A stretch of 64,000 nucleotides of DNA from Kluyvera genomosp. 3 (GTDB taxonomy: Bacteria; Pseudomonadota; Gammaproteobacteria; Enterobacterales; Enterobacteriaceae): NCBI GenBank assembly GCA_002211745.1, contig CP022114.1, forward strand, positions 3,566,645 to 3,630,644, given 5' to 3'. The translations under genes and the position numbers were made by a program. The notes beneath the pieces are model-generated. The model had not been told where the DNA came from, searched no databases, and saw only the letters and a program-made list of their open reading frames with translations. This document shows positions 1 through 9,855 of the stretch, in pieces. How positions within the stretch are numbered: position 1 is the stretch's first letter; every line of letters starts with the position of its first letter.

Positions 1-10
1 CTAGCGCCCA

Positions 11-87
11 GCCGGATGGCGGCTTCGCCTTATCCGGCCTACAAACGTGCACAGTCGTAGGCCGGATAAGCGTTAGCGCCATCCGGC
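11..87. repeat. REP/BIME palindrome pair
   Basis: Two REP-type palindromic units face each other, one at 11-38 and one at 61-87, both with GCCGGAT...ATCCGGC ends and a short linker. This is the usual layout of an enterobacterial bacterial interspersed mosaic element. It lies just past the 3' end of entS, the normal extragenic position for such repeats. Confidence 0.85.
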
Positions 88-120
88 CTCAAGACTCGAC
101 GTTTATGTCGACTCCGGGAG

Positions 121-1335
121 TTAACGGCGAAAACGCCGCAGCTCACCCAGCACCAACAGCAATATCCCGCCGACAGTCGCCAGCCCCCAGCCGCTTACGC
201 TTGCCGACGCCACTGGCGTCAACACCGCCCCAACCCACCGAGCAGCGCCGCGCCAATCGCGTCGCCAGTGACGTTCTGCGCAGTCCACAGCCCGTTAATG
301 CGTCCCAGCATCGCCTCCGGCGTCTGGGTCTGAATCAAGGTATATTGCAGCAGCGAGCTGATCGCGCTCAGCCAGCCGAACAACGCCAGGCACACGAAGC
401 CCAGCGTCCAGTGCGGCATCATGGCGAACAGGCCAATGGCGACAAATGCACCGACAGTCGCCATCAGCATGATCCAGCCGGGTCGCTCGTTCTGCGCCAG
501 CCTGCCGCTGGTTAACGCGCCGAAGGCCGCCCCAGCGGGATCGCCGCATACAATAAACCAATCTGCGCTGCCGACATCTGCCAGCCCAGCGCCAGCGCCG
601 GATAAAGCACGCGTACCGCGCTCGCCATGGTAACTAACCCGCCAGCAGCGCGATACCGCCAATCAGCGGGCTCGCGAGCAGGAAACGGAACCCCGCCGCC
701 AGCGACGACAATGGATGTTCGCGCGGCTGCGGCGGCGGCGGCAACTGCGGTAAGCGCAGCAGCGTCAGCGTGGTGATAAAGGTGCCGAGCGCCGCCAGCA
801 GGTAGTTCCACGACACGCCGCCGGAAGCCAGCAGCAGGCCGCCAACCATCGGCGAAATCACCGAGCCCAGGCGCACCGTCAACATGGTAATCGCCCGGCC
901 TGCATCAGGTTTTCGCGCCCCACCAGCGCAGGCGTTGCCGCCAGCAGCGCCGTAACGCCAAGCGAGGCAAAGAAACCATCCCACAGCCCAGCAGGTAGAT
1001 AGCCAATAGCGACGGCTCCGGCAGCAGCGCGTTTAGCCACAGGCCGATAAAACCGACGCCGCAGGTGCCGCGCGCCAGCAAAATCAGTTTGCGGCGCTCA
1101 TAGCGGTCAGCCAGCACGCCCCCACCATCAGCCCAACGAACATCGCCCCGCCGGTGAGCGTCACCGACAGCCCCACCTGCCAGGTGGAGTGGGTCATCAT
1201 CTGGATTTGCACCGGAACGGCGACCCCAAGCAGGCCAAGCGACAAAATGGAGATAAAGCGGGCAATAAAGACGGCGCGGAAGGCCGGATGTGTTTTTAGC
1301 AGGCTCAGATTCAGCAGCCAGGATTGTCGGTTCAT
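121..1335 (-). CDS. entS: Enterobactin exporter EntS (MFS), frameshifted in this sequence
   Basis: EntS is a 12-helix major facilitator that moves newly made enterobactin across the inner membrane. The pieces read in order from [19 protein letters not shown] at 1335 through [26 protein letters not shown] and [18 protein letters not shown] to a C-terminal ELRRFRR and stop at 121, matching E. coli EntS nearly end to end (about 405-416 residues). At least six single-base deletions split it, for example near 1118, 967, 896, 645, 530 and 215. Each is repaired by one added base, so I treat them as sequence errors rather than decay. It diverges from fepD over a Fur-box promoter. The ATG at 1335 fits the family; an in-frame upstream ATG at 1383 would add 16 unrelated residues. 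Confidence 0.9.
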
Positions 1336-1405
1336 TACAAGACCTTGAGCTTTTTTTTTCGTACCCTTTTCGAGGTCGCTCATGCTAACATAAACGAATA
1401 AGATA

Positions 1406-1430
1406 GATAACGATAATCACTATCATTATC
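1406..1430. promoter_or_regulatory. Fur box between entS and fepD
   Basis: The 19 bases at 1412-1430 match the Fur consensus at 16 positions, and a further GATAAC hexamer lies directly before them (1406-1411). The site lies in the divergent entS-fepD promoter region, 18 bp before the fepD start. Iron-loaded Fur is known to repress both directions in E. coli; here this is inferred from the site. Confidence 0.85.
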
Positions 1431-1447
1431 AAATCAGGGATGTTGCT

Positions 1448-2453
1448 ATGTCGTTTTCCACCGCCGCGTTGCGCGCCGTTGCGCTGCCCGGTCTGCTATT
1501 GCTGCTGGTTCTCGCCGCGACGCTAAGCTTGTTGATCGGCGCGACGCCACTGCCGGTTTCCGTTGTCGTCGATGCGCTGAGCGGCACCTGCCACAGTGCC
1601 GATTGCACTATCGTTCTCGATGCCCGTCTGCCGCGCACCCTCGCCGGCCTGCTGGCCGGTGGCGCGCTGGGCCTTGCCGGCGCGCTCATGCAAACCCTCA
1701 CCCGCAACCCGCTGGCCGACCCGGCATTCTTGGCGTTAACGCTGGTGCCAGCTTTGCCATCGTGCTGGGCGCGGCGCTGCTCGGTATTACCTCGCCACAG
1801 GAGCAGCTGGCGATGGCCTTTTGCGGCGCGCTGGCGGCGTCACTGATCGTGGCGTTCACCGGTAGCCAGGGCGGCGGCCAGCTCAGCCCGGTACGCTTAA
1901 CGCTGGCAGGCGTTGCGCTGGCTGCGGTGCTGGAAGGGTTCTCCAGCGGTATCGCCCTGCTCAACCAGGACGTCTACGATCAACTTCGCTTCTGGCAGGC
2001 CGGTTCACTGGATATCCGTACGCTGCAAACGCTCAAAACGGTGCTGATTCCGGTGCTGGTTGCCGGCGCGGTGGCGCTGATGATGAGCCGCTCGCTGAAC
2101 AGTTTGAGCCTGGGCACCGATACCGCCACAGCGCTCGGCAGTAAAGTGGGGCGCACACAAATTCTGGGCTGCTGGTGATTACCATCCTCTGCGCCAGCGC
2201 AACCTCGGTGGTCGGCCCTATCGCCTTTATCGGTCTGATGATGCCGCACATCGCCCGCTGGCTGGTGGGTTCGGATCACCGCTGGTCGCTGCCGGTCACC
2301 CTGCTGGCGACCCCGTCGCTGCTGCTGTTCGCCGATATTGCGGGCCGCCTGCTGGTTCCCGGCGAACTGCGCGTGTCGGTGGTCAGCGCTTTTATCGGCG
2401 CGCCGGTGCTGATTTTCCTCGTCCGCCGTAAATCTTCCGGAGGTGGCCGATGA
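1448..2453 (+). CDS. fepD: Ferric enterobactin ABC permease FepD, frameshifted
   Basis: FepD is one of two inner-membrane permeases that import ferric enterobactin with FepG and the ATPase FepC. Segments ADCTIVLDARLPRTLAGLLA, GGQLSPVRLTLAGVALAAVL and GPIAFIGLMMPHIARWLVG follow the FecCD/BtuC family in order and give about 335 residues, the E. coli length. Two single-base losses break the frame, near 1728 (just after NPLADP) and near 2168. The start ATG at 1448 is downstream of the Fur box. The last codons overlap fepG by 4 bp, indicating coupled translation. Confidence 0.92.
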
Positions 2454-3439
2454 ACGCCCCTTCCCGTCGTCTGCTCGCCAGCTGCCTGCTGCTGGTCATT
2501 GGCTGTTTACTGCTAACGCTCCTGAGTCTACGCAGCGGCGCAGTGACGCTGGAATTTTCCCAGGTCTTCAGCGCGTTATTCGGCGATGCGCCGCGCGCCG
2601 TCGCCATGGTGGTGACCGAATGGCGTCTACCGCGCGTACTGATGGCGCTGTTAATTGGCGCCGCGCTGGGCGTCAGCGGCGCGATTTTTCAGTCGTTGAT
2701 GCGTAACCCGCTGGGTAGCCCGGACGTAATGGGCTTTAACACCGGGCATGGAGCGGTGTACTGGTAGCGCTGGTCTTCTTCGGCCAGAACCTGACCACCA
2801 TTACCCTCGCTGCGATGGCAGGCGGCATTGCCACCTCGCTGCTGGTGTGGGCGCTGGCGTGGCGCAATGGTATCGAAACCTTTCGCCTGATTATTATCGG
2901 CATCGGCATCCGCGCGATGCTGATGGCCTTCAACACCTGGCTGCTGCTGCGCGCCTCGCTGGAAACCGCCGTCTCTGCGGGGCTGTGGTTTGCCGGGTCG
3001 CTCAACGGCCTGACCTGGGCCAAAATCTGGCCCGCCGCACCGCTGATGATCGTCGCGCTGGCCTGTGCAGCACTGCTGGTGCGCCGCCTGCGTCTGCTGG
3101 AGATGGGCGATGACAGCGCCTGCGCGTTGGGGGTGCGTGTCGAATATTCTCGCCTGCTGCTGATGCTGGTCGCCGTGGTGCTCACCGCCGCCGCCACCGC
3201 GCTGGCCGGGCCGATTTCCTTTATTGCGCTGGTCGCCCGCATATTGCCCGCCGCCTGAGCGGCACCGTGCGCTGGGGCTGACTCAGGCCGCGCTCTGTGG
3301 GGCGCTGCTGCTCACCGCCGCCGATTTCTGCGCACAACAACTGTTCTTGCCTTACCAGCTTCAGGTGGGCGTGGTGACCGTCAGTCTTGGCGGTATCTAT
3401 CTCATCGTGCTGCTTATTCAGGAGTCTCGTAAAAAATGA
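2450..3439 (+). CDS. fepG: Ferric enterobactin ABC permease FepG, frameshifted
   Basis: This is the second FecCD-family permease subunit of the ferric enterobactin importer. RLPRVLMALLIGAALGVSGA, FRLIIIGIG, LLEMGDDSACALGV and GPISFIALVA occur in the family order, and the protein ends IYLIVLLIQESRKK as in E. coli FepG. Breaks near 2747 and 3237 each need one base; at 3237 a run of four C is written as three. Full length would be about 330 residues. It overlaps fepD (start) and fepC (end) by 4 bp each. Confidence 0.92.
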
Positions 3440-4269
3440 CCGATACCGTCGCCCGTCTGCGCGGCGAGGCGTTAACCCTCGCCTACGGTAAAAAAACCAT
3501 CGCCGAGTCGCTGAATGTCACCATTCCGGACGGTCATTTCACCGCCATTATCGGCCCTAACGGCTGCGGTAAATCGACGCTGCTGCGCACGCTCAGCCGC
3601 CTGATGACGCCGACTCACGGTCACGTCTATCTCGACGGCGAAGAGATTCAGCGCTATGCCAGTAAAGAGGTGGCGCGACGTATCGGTCTGCTGGCGCAAA
3701 ACGCCACCACGCCCAGCGATATTTCAGTACAGGAACTGGTAGCGCGAGGGCGCTATCCGCACCAGCCGCTATTTACCCGCTGGCGGCAGGAAGATGAGGA
3801 TGCCGTACAGCGCGCGATGCAGGCGACCGGGATCGTTGAACTGGCGAATCAGAGCGTGGACACCCTCTCCGGCGGCCAGCGTCAGCGTGCATGGATTGCG
3901 ATGGTGCTGGCGCAGGATACCGCGATCATGCTGCTCGACGAGCCGACGACCTGGCTGGATATCAGCCATCAGATTGATTTGCTGGAATTGCTAAGCGAGC
4001 TAAACCGCGAACGCGGTTTTACGCTCGCTGCCGTGCTGCATGATTTAAACCAGGCATGCCGCTACGCTACGCACCTGATTGCGCTGCGCGAAGGGAAAAT
4101 CGTCGCCGAAGGCGCGCCGCAAGAAATTGTGACGGCGGAATTGATTGAAGCGGTGTACGGGCTACGCTGCATGATCATTGACGATCCGGTGGCCCATACG
4201 CCGCTGGTGGTGCCGCTGGGCGGCGGTAGCGCTTACTCCCTCTCCCTTTCAGGGAGAGGGCCGGGGTGA
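3436..4269 (+). CDS. fepC: Ferric enterobactin ABC transporter ATPase FepC
   Basis: This is the intact cytoplasmic ATPase of the FepBCDG importer, 277 residues. The Walker A motif GPNGCGKST is at about residue 40, the signature LSGGQRQR at about 143, Walker B IMLLDEPTTWLD at about 163 and the switch histidine in VLHDLNQ at about 196. It is slightly longer than E. coli FepC (271). Its final dozen residues (AYSLSLSGRGPG) are encoded by a dispersed palindromic repeat that has replaced the original 3' end. It is the last gene of the fepDGC operon. Confidence 0.96.
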   Translation: MTDTVARLRGEALTLAYGKKTIAESLNVTIPDGHFTAIIGPNGCGKSTLLRTLSRLMTPTHGHVYLDGEEIQRYASKEVARRIGLLAQNATTPSDISVQELVARGRYPHQPLFTRWRQEDEDAVQRAMQATGIVELANQSVDTLSGGQRQRAWIAMVLAQDTAIMLLDEPTTWLDISHQIDLLELLSELNRERGFTLAAVLHDLNQACRYATHLIALREGKIVAEGAPQEIVTAELIEAVYGLRCMIIDDPVAHTPLVVPLGGGSAYSLSLSGRGPG

Positions 4270-4322
4270 GGGTACATCGCGCACATTTCCCCTCACCCTA
4301 ACCCTCTCCCAAAGGGCGAGGG
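4237..4322. repeat. Dispersed palindromic repeat pair (CCCTCTCCC type)
   Basis: Two inverted units flank a short linker: CCCTCTCCCTTTCAGGGAGA with a GGGGTGAGGG tail, then CCCTCACCCTAACCCTCTCC and its partner. The same family recurs near 12090, 14530, 16850-16951 and 18233-18333, with a related element near 27190. It separates the convergent fepC and entF and includes the fepC stop codon. Confidence 0.8.
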
Positions 4323-4364
4323 ATCAAACCGAACGCGCTTTCCGGACAGAGAAAAACCGAATCC

Positions 4365-7300
4365 CTACCCCAATATCTCCCGAATCACCGGCCCTATCGT
4401 CTCAAACGCCGCGGGCGTGATGATATCCACGTGCGCGCAGTCCTCGCGATAAACCTCCAGTTCCCCCACCCATGGCCCCCATGCCGTCTGCGGGTCCGCC
4501 TGCCGGGTTTTCTCCGCCACAAACAGCGTCGCTTTCCCGTCGAACGTGGCGCTGTGCGCGGTGGTCAGCAGCCGTACCGCATCGGCATAGTTGCCTTCAA
4601 TCGCGCTGAACAGCGCGCTGGACCCTTGCCCCTGCTGCGCGGCGAGAAATGCTTCGCGTTCGCGGTTTATCTCCGCCAATACAGCCGGGTCGAGGCCGTT
4701 AGCCTCTTTTTCCGCCCAGTTTTGTGTCTCCGGCGGCCAGGTATCCAGCAGGCCGAGGAACGCCACCGTTTCACCGCGCTGGCGTAACCGGGCGGCGATG
4801 CCCTGCGCCAGCGTCCCACCGAGGGAATAGCCCAGCAGATAGTACGGCCCATGTGGCTGCTGCGCCAAAAGCGTCGCCAGATGCTGCTCGCAGACTTCGT
4901 CCAGCGTCTGCGCCGTTTGCATTGGCCCTTCCGGGCGCGGCGACTGAATGCCAGTGATTGACCAGCGCGGCGACAGATAGCGCGACAGCACGCTGAACTG
5001 CCAAGCGAAGCCCGATGCCGGATGGAAGCAGTACAACGTCGGACCGTCGCCAGTGCGCAGCGGCAGCAGCGGCTCATAGCCCAGACGCATTACCTGCTCC
5101 TCATCGTCGCTCTCCAGCAACGCACTCAGTTTAGCCACCGTCGAGGAGACCATCACCTGCCCGGCGTCACCTGACGCCCGCTACGCTGGCTGAGTATTGC
5201 CGCCAGACGCATCGCCAGCAGCGAGTGTCCGCCGAGGGCGAAGAAGTCGGCGTCGATATCCTGGATCTCACAGCCTAACAGCTGGCTGAACGCCTCGGCC
5301 ACCTGCGTCTCTGTCGCCGACTGCGGCGCACGCCCGGCGGTTTTCTGCGTCAGCGACGGCAACGGCAGCGCCTTGCGATCCAACTTACCGTTGGCGCTGA
5401 GCGGCAGCGCGCTAAGCTGCAGCAACACCACCGGCACCATATGCGGCGGCAGTCGATCGCGCAATTGCGCCAGCAGCGCATCGGTATCCAGCGGCAGACC
5501 CGAAGTCGAGACCACATAGCCCACCAGTTGACGCGCATCGCCGCCGGTGGCAGCGGCCTGGTTAATAACGCAGGCGTGAGTGACCGCTTGTTCCACGTCT
5601 TCCAGGGTCTGCATCACCCGATCGATTTCTCCCAGCTCAATGCGCTGGCCGCGAATTTTCAGCTGATCGTCGCTGCGGCCTAAATACTCCACCGCACCGT
5701 TATCCAGCCAACGCGCCACATCGCCGGTGCGATACATCCGCTCGCCGGGAGCAAACGGGTCGGCGATAAAGCGGCTGGCGGTCAGGTCCGGACGCCCCAG
5801 ATAGCCCTGCGCCAGTTGAATGCCGGTGAGATAGAGATCGCCCGCGACGCCAAACGGCACCGGGCGCATCATCGCATCGAGGATGCGCAGCCCGGTATTC
5901 CATACCGGGAAACCAATCGGCACGCTGTTGCCCGTTACCGCCGCCAGCGCTTCGCCATAGGCCGGGTACCAGCTCACATCAACGGCGGCTTCCGTCGGCC
6001 CATAAAGGTTGTGCAGCGGCACGTGAGTGAGCACTTCCCATTCCCGGCACAGCGCGGTCGGCAGCGCTTCACCGCTGCAAAAGACCCGTTGCAGCGAACA
6101 GCAGCTGGCCGCCGTTTCCGGCGTCAGTGAGGCGACAAACGCCGCCAGCATCGACGGCACAAAGTGGGTGGTGGTGACGCCATATTGCGCAAAGAAGCGC
6201 TGCATCGCCAGCGGGTCACGGTGCGCCTCCGGCTCGGCCATCACCAGGCTCGCCCCGGCGATAAACGGCCACCAGAACTCCCACACCGAGACATCAAAAC
6301 TGCACGGCGTTTTCTGCGCCACCACGTCGGCGGCGGTCAGCGGATAGTGGTTCTGCATCCACAGCAGACGGTTAACAATCGCCTCATGCCCCACCATGAC
6401 CCTTTCGGGCGACCGGTCGAGCCGGAGGTAAAGATGATATAAGCGGTCTGTTCCGGCGTCGCCAGCGCTAACGGCTGGTCATCGCTCGTCGCCAGCGGCG
6501 CGTTCAGGCACAGGCTGGAGATATTCGGGAAACGGTGTAACTGATCATCGGCGGTGATCAGCAGCGATGGCCGAGCGTCTTCCAGCATCATCTGCAGGCG
6601 GTCGTCGGGGTAACCGGTGTCCAGCGGCAGCCAGGCGGCTCCGGCCTCAACGATGGCATGCAGCGCCAGCGTCAGGAAGACGGAACGCGGTAACGCCACG
6701 GCCACACTGTCACCGGGCTTCACGCCGCGCTGACGCAGCACGTTTGCCAGCGCCACTACCTGCTGGCGCATTTCGCGGTAGGTAAAGCGGTAATGGGCGT
6801 CAACCAGCGCCACGGCATCCGGCGTTTTTGCCGCCTGAGCGGCAACCAGCGAACTCAGCGTTTCACGCGGCAGCGTTTTGCCCGTAGCGTTAATCTGCGC
6901 CAGACGATGATATTCATCACCGGAAAGCAGCTCGGCGTCGGCACAGCTTAAGGCTGGATTATCAGCAAACTGCTGCAATAATGCGGTTAAACGCGCGATA
7001 TGTTGCTGCAACGTCGCTTTATCATAACGTTGTTGATTCGCCAGCACTTCCAGCGTCAGGCCGCCCTCTTCATCCGGGAACAGCGCCAGCTCCAGATCGT
7101 TCACCGGCCCGGTCGCCAGCGTATGGGTGATGGCCGTCACGTCGTCGAAAGCCAGACGATAATCGAACATTTTGACGTTAAATACCGGGCCAAACAGCGC
7201 TTCATCACCGGCGGCTTTACCCGCATCACGGACAATCTGCTCGGCGTCGTAGCGCTGATGGCGACGCATTTTTTTCAGCTGTGCTGAGAGACGTATCGCC

Positions 7301-8226
7301 AGCTCGGCCAGCGTCTCCTGCCCATTGAGGGTGACCGCCAGCGGCAGCACGTTCAGCACCGGGCCGGTGGCGGTTAACGCCGCGGAACCCAGGCGGCGCA
7401 TAAAAATAAATCCTGCGGCGTATTCGCTGCGCCCGCACAGACGTCCCAGCCACAGCGCCGTTAGCGCCAGCGCCAGATCGGCTGGCTGGCAGTTCGGCGC
7501 AGCCGCGCTCAGGCGGCTAAACGCCCGACGATCGGCGGTCAGCTTTAATCGCCAGATGGCGCTGCTTTGCGCCCGCCCCGGCAGCGGCGCGGGTGAGAGT
7601 GAAGCGGGAGACGGCAGCGCTTTTCGCTGCTCGGCCCAGAAGGTTTTATCACGCAAGTACGCGTCGCTATCGCGATAGCGCTGATATTCCTCCACCACTT
7701 CCGCAAACGGCGTGAACGCCGGTTCGGGCATCGCGTCACCGCGCTGCCAGGCCTGGTAAATGAGGCTTATCTGGCGGGTAATGGCCGGGAAGCTGAAACC
7801 GTCGACCAGCAGGTGGTGATAACGCTGATACCAGAACCAGCGCTTGTCGCCCACCCGGTAAAGGCGGTGGCAAAACAGCGGATTGCCGCTGTCGACGCGG
7901 CTGTTTTGCGCCAGGTCGGCCTGCATCCGCGCCAGCGCTTCCTGCGGCGGGTCGTCAAACGTACGTAAATCGTCGATCGGCGGTTCGGCGATAACCAGGC
8001 TGTCGTCAACCCACTGCCACACTTCACCGTTATCTTCGCCAAAGCGCAAACGCAGCGTATCGGCCTGCATCATGCCAGCAGCAATCGCCCGCGCCAACAG
8101 CTCACCGTCTATTTCACCTTGTAATTCAACGTAATGCGCCACGCTCCAGGCGTTTGGCAGCGTCGAGAGCGCCTCCGCCATCCAGATACCCGGCTGGGCG
8201 GCAATCAGCGGTAAACGCGGGCTCAT
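4365..8226 (-). CDS. entF: Enterobactin synthetase component EntF (NRPS), two frameshifts
   Basis: EntF is the serine-activating nonribosomal peptide synthetase that condenses and cyclises three dihydroxybenzoyl-serine units. Domains in order are: condensation (HHLLVDG near residue 137), adenylation (YIIFTSGSTGRPKG near 590, GERMYRTGD later), peptidyl carrier (LGGHSLLAMRL, phosphopantetheine serine) and C-terminal thioesterase (GYSLGGTLAQG, final histidine in CAHVD). Restored length is about 1287 residues against 1293 in E. coli. One G is missing near 6403 and one near 5157. It starts 4 bp inside the end of ybdZ, so translation is coupled. Confidence 0.95.
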
Positions 8227-8441
8227 GGGCGGCCTCCGGTGGTGGCAAAATGGTCGGGGGTCAGCGTGGTCCAGTGCGCGCTTAACCAGGCGTTGCACGC
8301 CTCAAGCGGCTGCGGTTGGCAGACCACCGTCCAGCCCGCGGGTAGCGTGCACTGCTGAGGCCAAAGGCTGAACTGTCGCTGCGGGTTTTGCAGAAGGTAA
8401 AACAGCCCTTGCGCCACATCGAAGGGGTTACTGACTTGCAT
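8223..8441 (-). CDS. ybdZ: MbtH-like protein YbdZ
   Basis: This is a 72-residue MbtH-family helper that binds and activates the adenylation domain of EntF. The family core NPFD...FYLL and FSLWPQQCTLPAGWTVVCQP is present, and the length equals E. coli YbdZ. It lies between fes and entF with a 14-bp gap to fes and a 4-bp overlap with entF, the standard arrangement. Confidence 0.95.
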   Translation of the reverse strand: MQVSNPFDVAQGLFYLLQNPQRQFSLWPQQCTLPAGWTVVCQPQPLEACNAWLSAHWTTLTPDHFATTGGRP

Positions 8442-8456
8442 ACCAAACTCCTGTCG

Positions 8457-9664
8457 TTAATCGCGCTCGCGACCCCATAGGGTCATCAGCCCGGCGGTCA
8501 GCCCGCCGCGCCAGCAAAGCGCATCATGTCCGCCGTCAACCTGACGCCAGAAAATCGGCAGCTGCGTGTGCTGTAATTGGGCAAAAAGCGCCTGATTGGC
8601 GCGAAAAATGAGTGGCTCACGAACACCGGCTTCGAGCACGATGCGTAACCCCTGAGGCTGAACTTCGCCGCGCTGAAGCTGTTCCAGAATCAGGCCGCTC
8701 TGGTGTCCTCCGCGGTGCGGCCACCAGTAAGAACCGGACTGGCTTAGCACGCAGCCAAATCGCGCCGGCCAGTGTAAGGCGGCGTACAGCGCCGACAGGC
8801 CGCCAAAACTCTGGCCAGCCACCACGGTGCGATCGGCACGTTCGCTGAAGGGCGCAATCGCCTGCACCTGCGGTAGCAGCTCTTGCTGTACCGCCAGCCA
8901 GAAGTCAGGGTTACACGGCAGCTCGATGCTGCGATGGGCGTTGTCGATGACATCAATCAACAGGTACACCGCCGGAGGCAGTTTGCCTTCGTCGGTTAAC
9001 GCGGTCAGCGCGGGCCATACCGGCATACTTTCAGCCCAGAACTGGCCGTCGAGCAGCACCGCCAGCGGACGCTCTTCTTCGCCCGCATCGCCGGTGGAAA
9101 AAATCCATGCCCGGCGCCGGTTACCCAGCCGTTCGCTGTGCCAGGTGATGCACTGCGGCGGGTTCCAGCGCGCGGCGGGCGTTGACCAGCCAGGCTGCTC
9201 CGGTGCCTGCGGCATCTCTAGTGCCGACACCGCGTGCCCGCGCCCGCCCTTCCAGCTCTGCGGATTGAGCGGGTCGGCGATCGCCTGCGGCAGCACCTTG
9301 CGCCAGCCTTCACGCAGCAGCATGCGGTCCGGTTCGGGTGTCGTGAAAATATCCGGGGAAAAATCATCTTCGCGCGCTGACGGCGCGAAGCAATAGCTGC
9401 CGCGCCAGGTCGACGGCAGTGAGGTGGTCCAGCACCACGCATCGGTGTGGTCAATGCGTCGCAGGGTTTGCGGCACAGAATTGTGGTGGTGATCGGTGAC
9501 GCCGGTAATGTAAATCCACACCGCCGAATCGGCGAAGTGGCCTCGCTTCCCGCCGGATCGCGCCACCAGAACGTCACCTGACATTCACCGTTAACACATT
9601 GATACTGTGGCCCTTTTATCGTCGCCCACCAGGCATCACTTCCTGTCGCTAACTTCCCCACCAC
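8457..9664 (-). CDS. fes: Enterobactin esterase Fes, frameshifted
   Basis: Fes hydrolyses ferric enterobactin in the cytoplasm so iron can be released. The nucleophile elbow VVAGQSFGGLSALY, the EAGVREP segment and the histidine region VDGGHDALCWRGG are visible, and ADPLNPQSWKGGRGHAVSAL matches E. coli Fes. The N-terminal piece (residues up to RDPAGSEATSPIRR) is in another frame; one base is missing near 9532. I took the GTG at 9664 as start. An ATG at 9675 would serve if one more base is missing. It is divergent from fepA. Confidence 0.9.
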
Positions 9665-9710
9665 GTTAACCCCATGTTTATTGTGGAATTTATTGTTACA
9701 GACTAAAATT

Positions 9711-9749
9711 TATTGATAATATTATTGATAACTATTTGCATTTGCAATA
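9711..9749. promoter_or_regulatory. fes-fepA divergent promoter with Fur-type site
   Basis: Overlapping GATAAT and ATTATTGATAA hexamers followed by CTATTTGCATTTGCAATAG form a Fur-box-like stretch in the intergenic region of fes and fepA. This closely resembles the known bidirectional, iron-repressed E. coli control region. Confidence 0.75.
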
Positions 9750-9793
9750 GCGTATTGGCGCGCAACTTTCACATGCTTTACGCATATAACCAT

Positions 9794-9835
9794 GCCGGGG
9801 CTTGCCCTTTGGGACGGAGCTGTACGAGCCCCGGC
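9794..9835 (+). promoter_or_regulatory. Hairpin in the fepA 5' leader
   Basis: Perfect 9-base arms (GCCGGGGCT at 9794-9802 and AGCCCCGGC at 9827-9835) enclose a 24-nt loop, 20 nt before the fepA start codon. It is not followed by a U run, so a terminator is unlikely. Its role is unknown; mRNA stability or control of ribosome loading are possible. Confidence 0.5.
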
Positions 9836-9855
9836 GACGAAAAGCAGGATACAAA

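Noticed and set aside
4237-4322. CRISPR-like repeats
   Set aside because: The CCCTCTCCC units are palindromic, few, and lie at scattered places without regular spacers. No array or cas gene is visible in the window.
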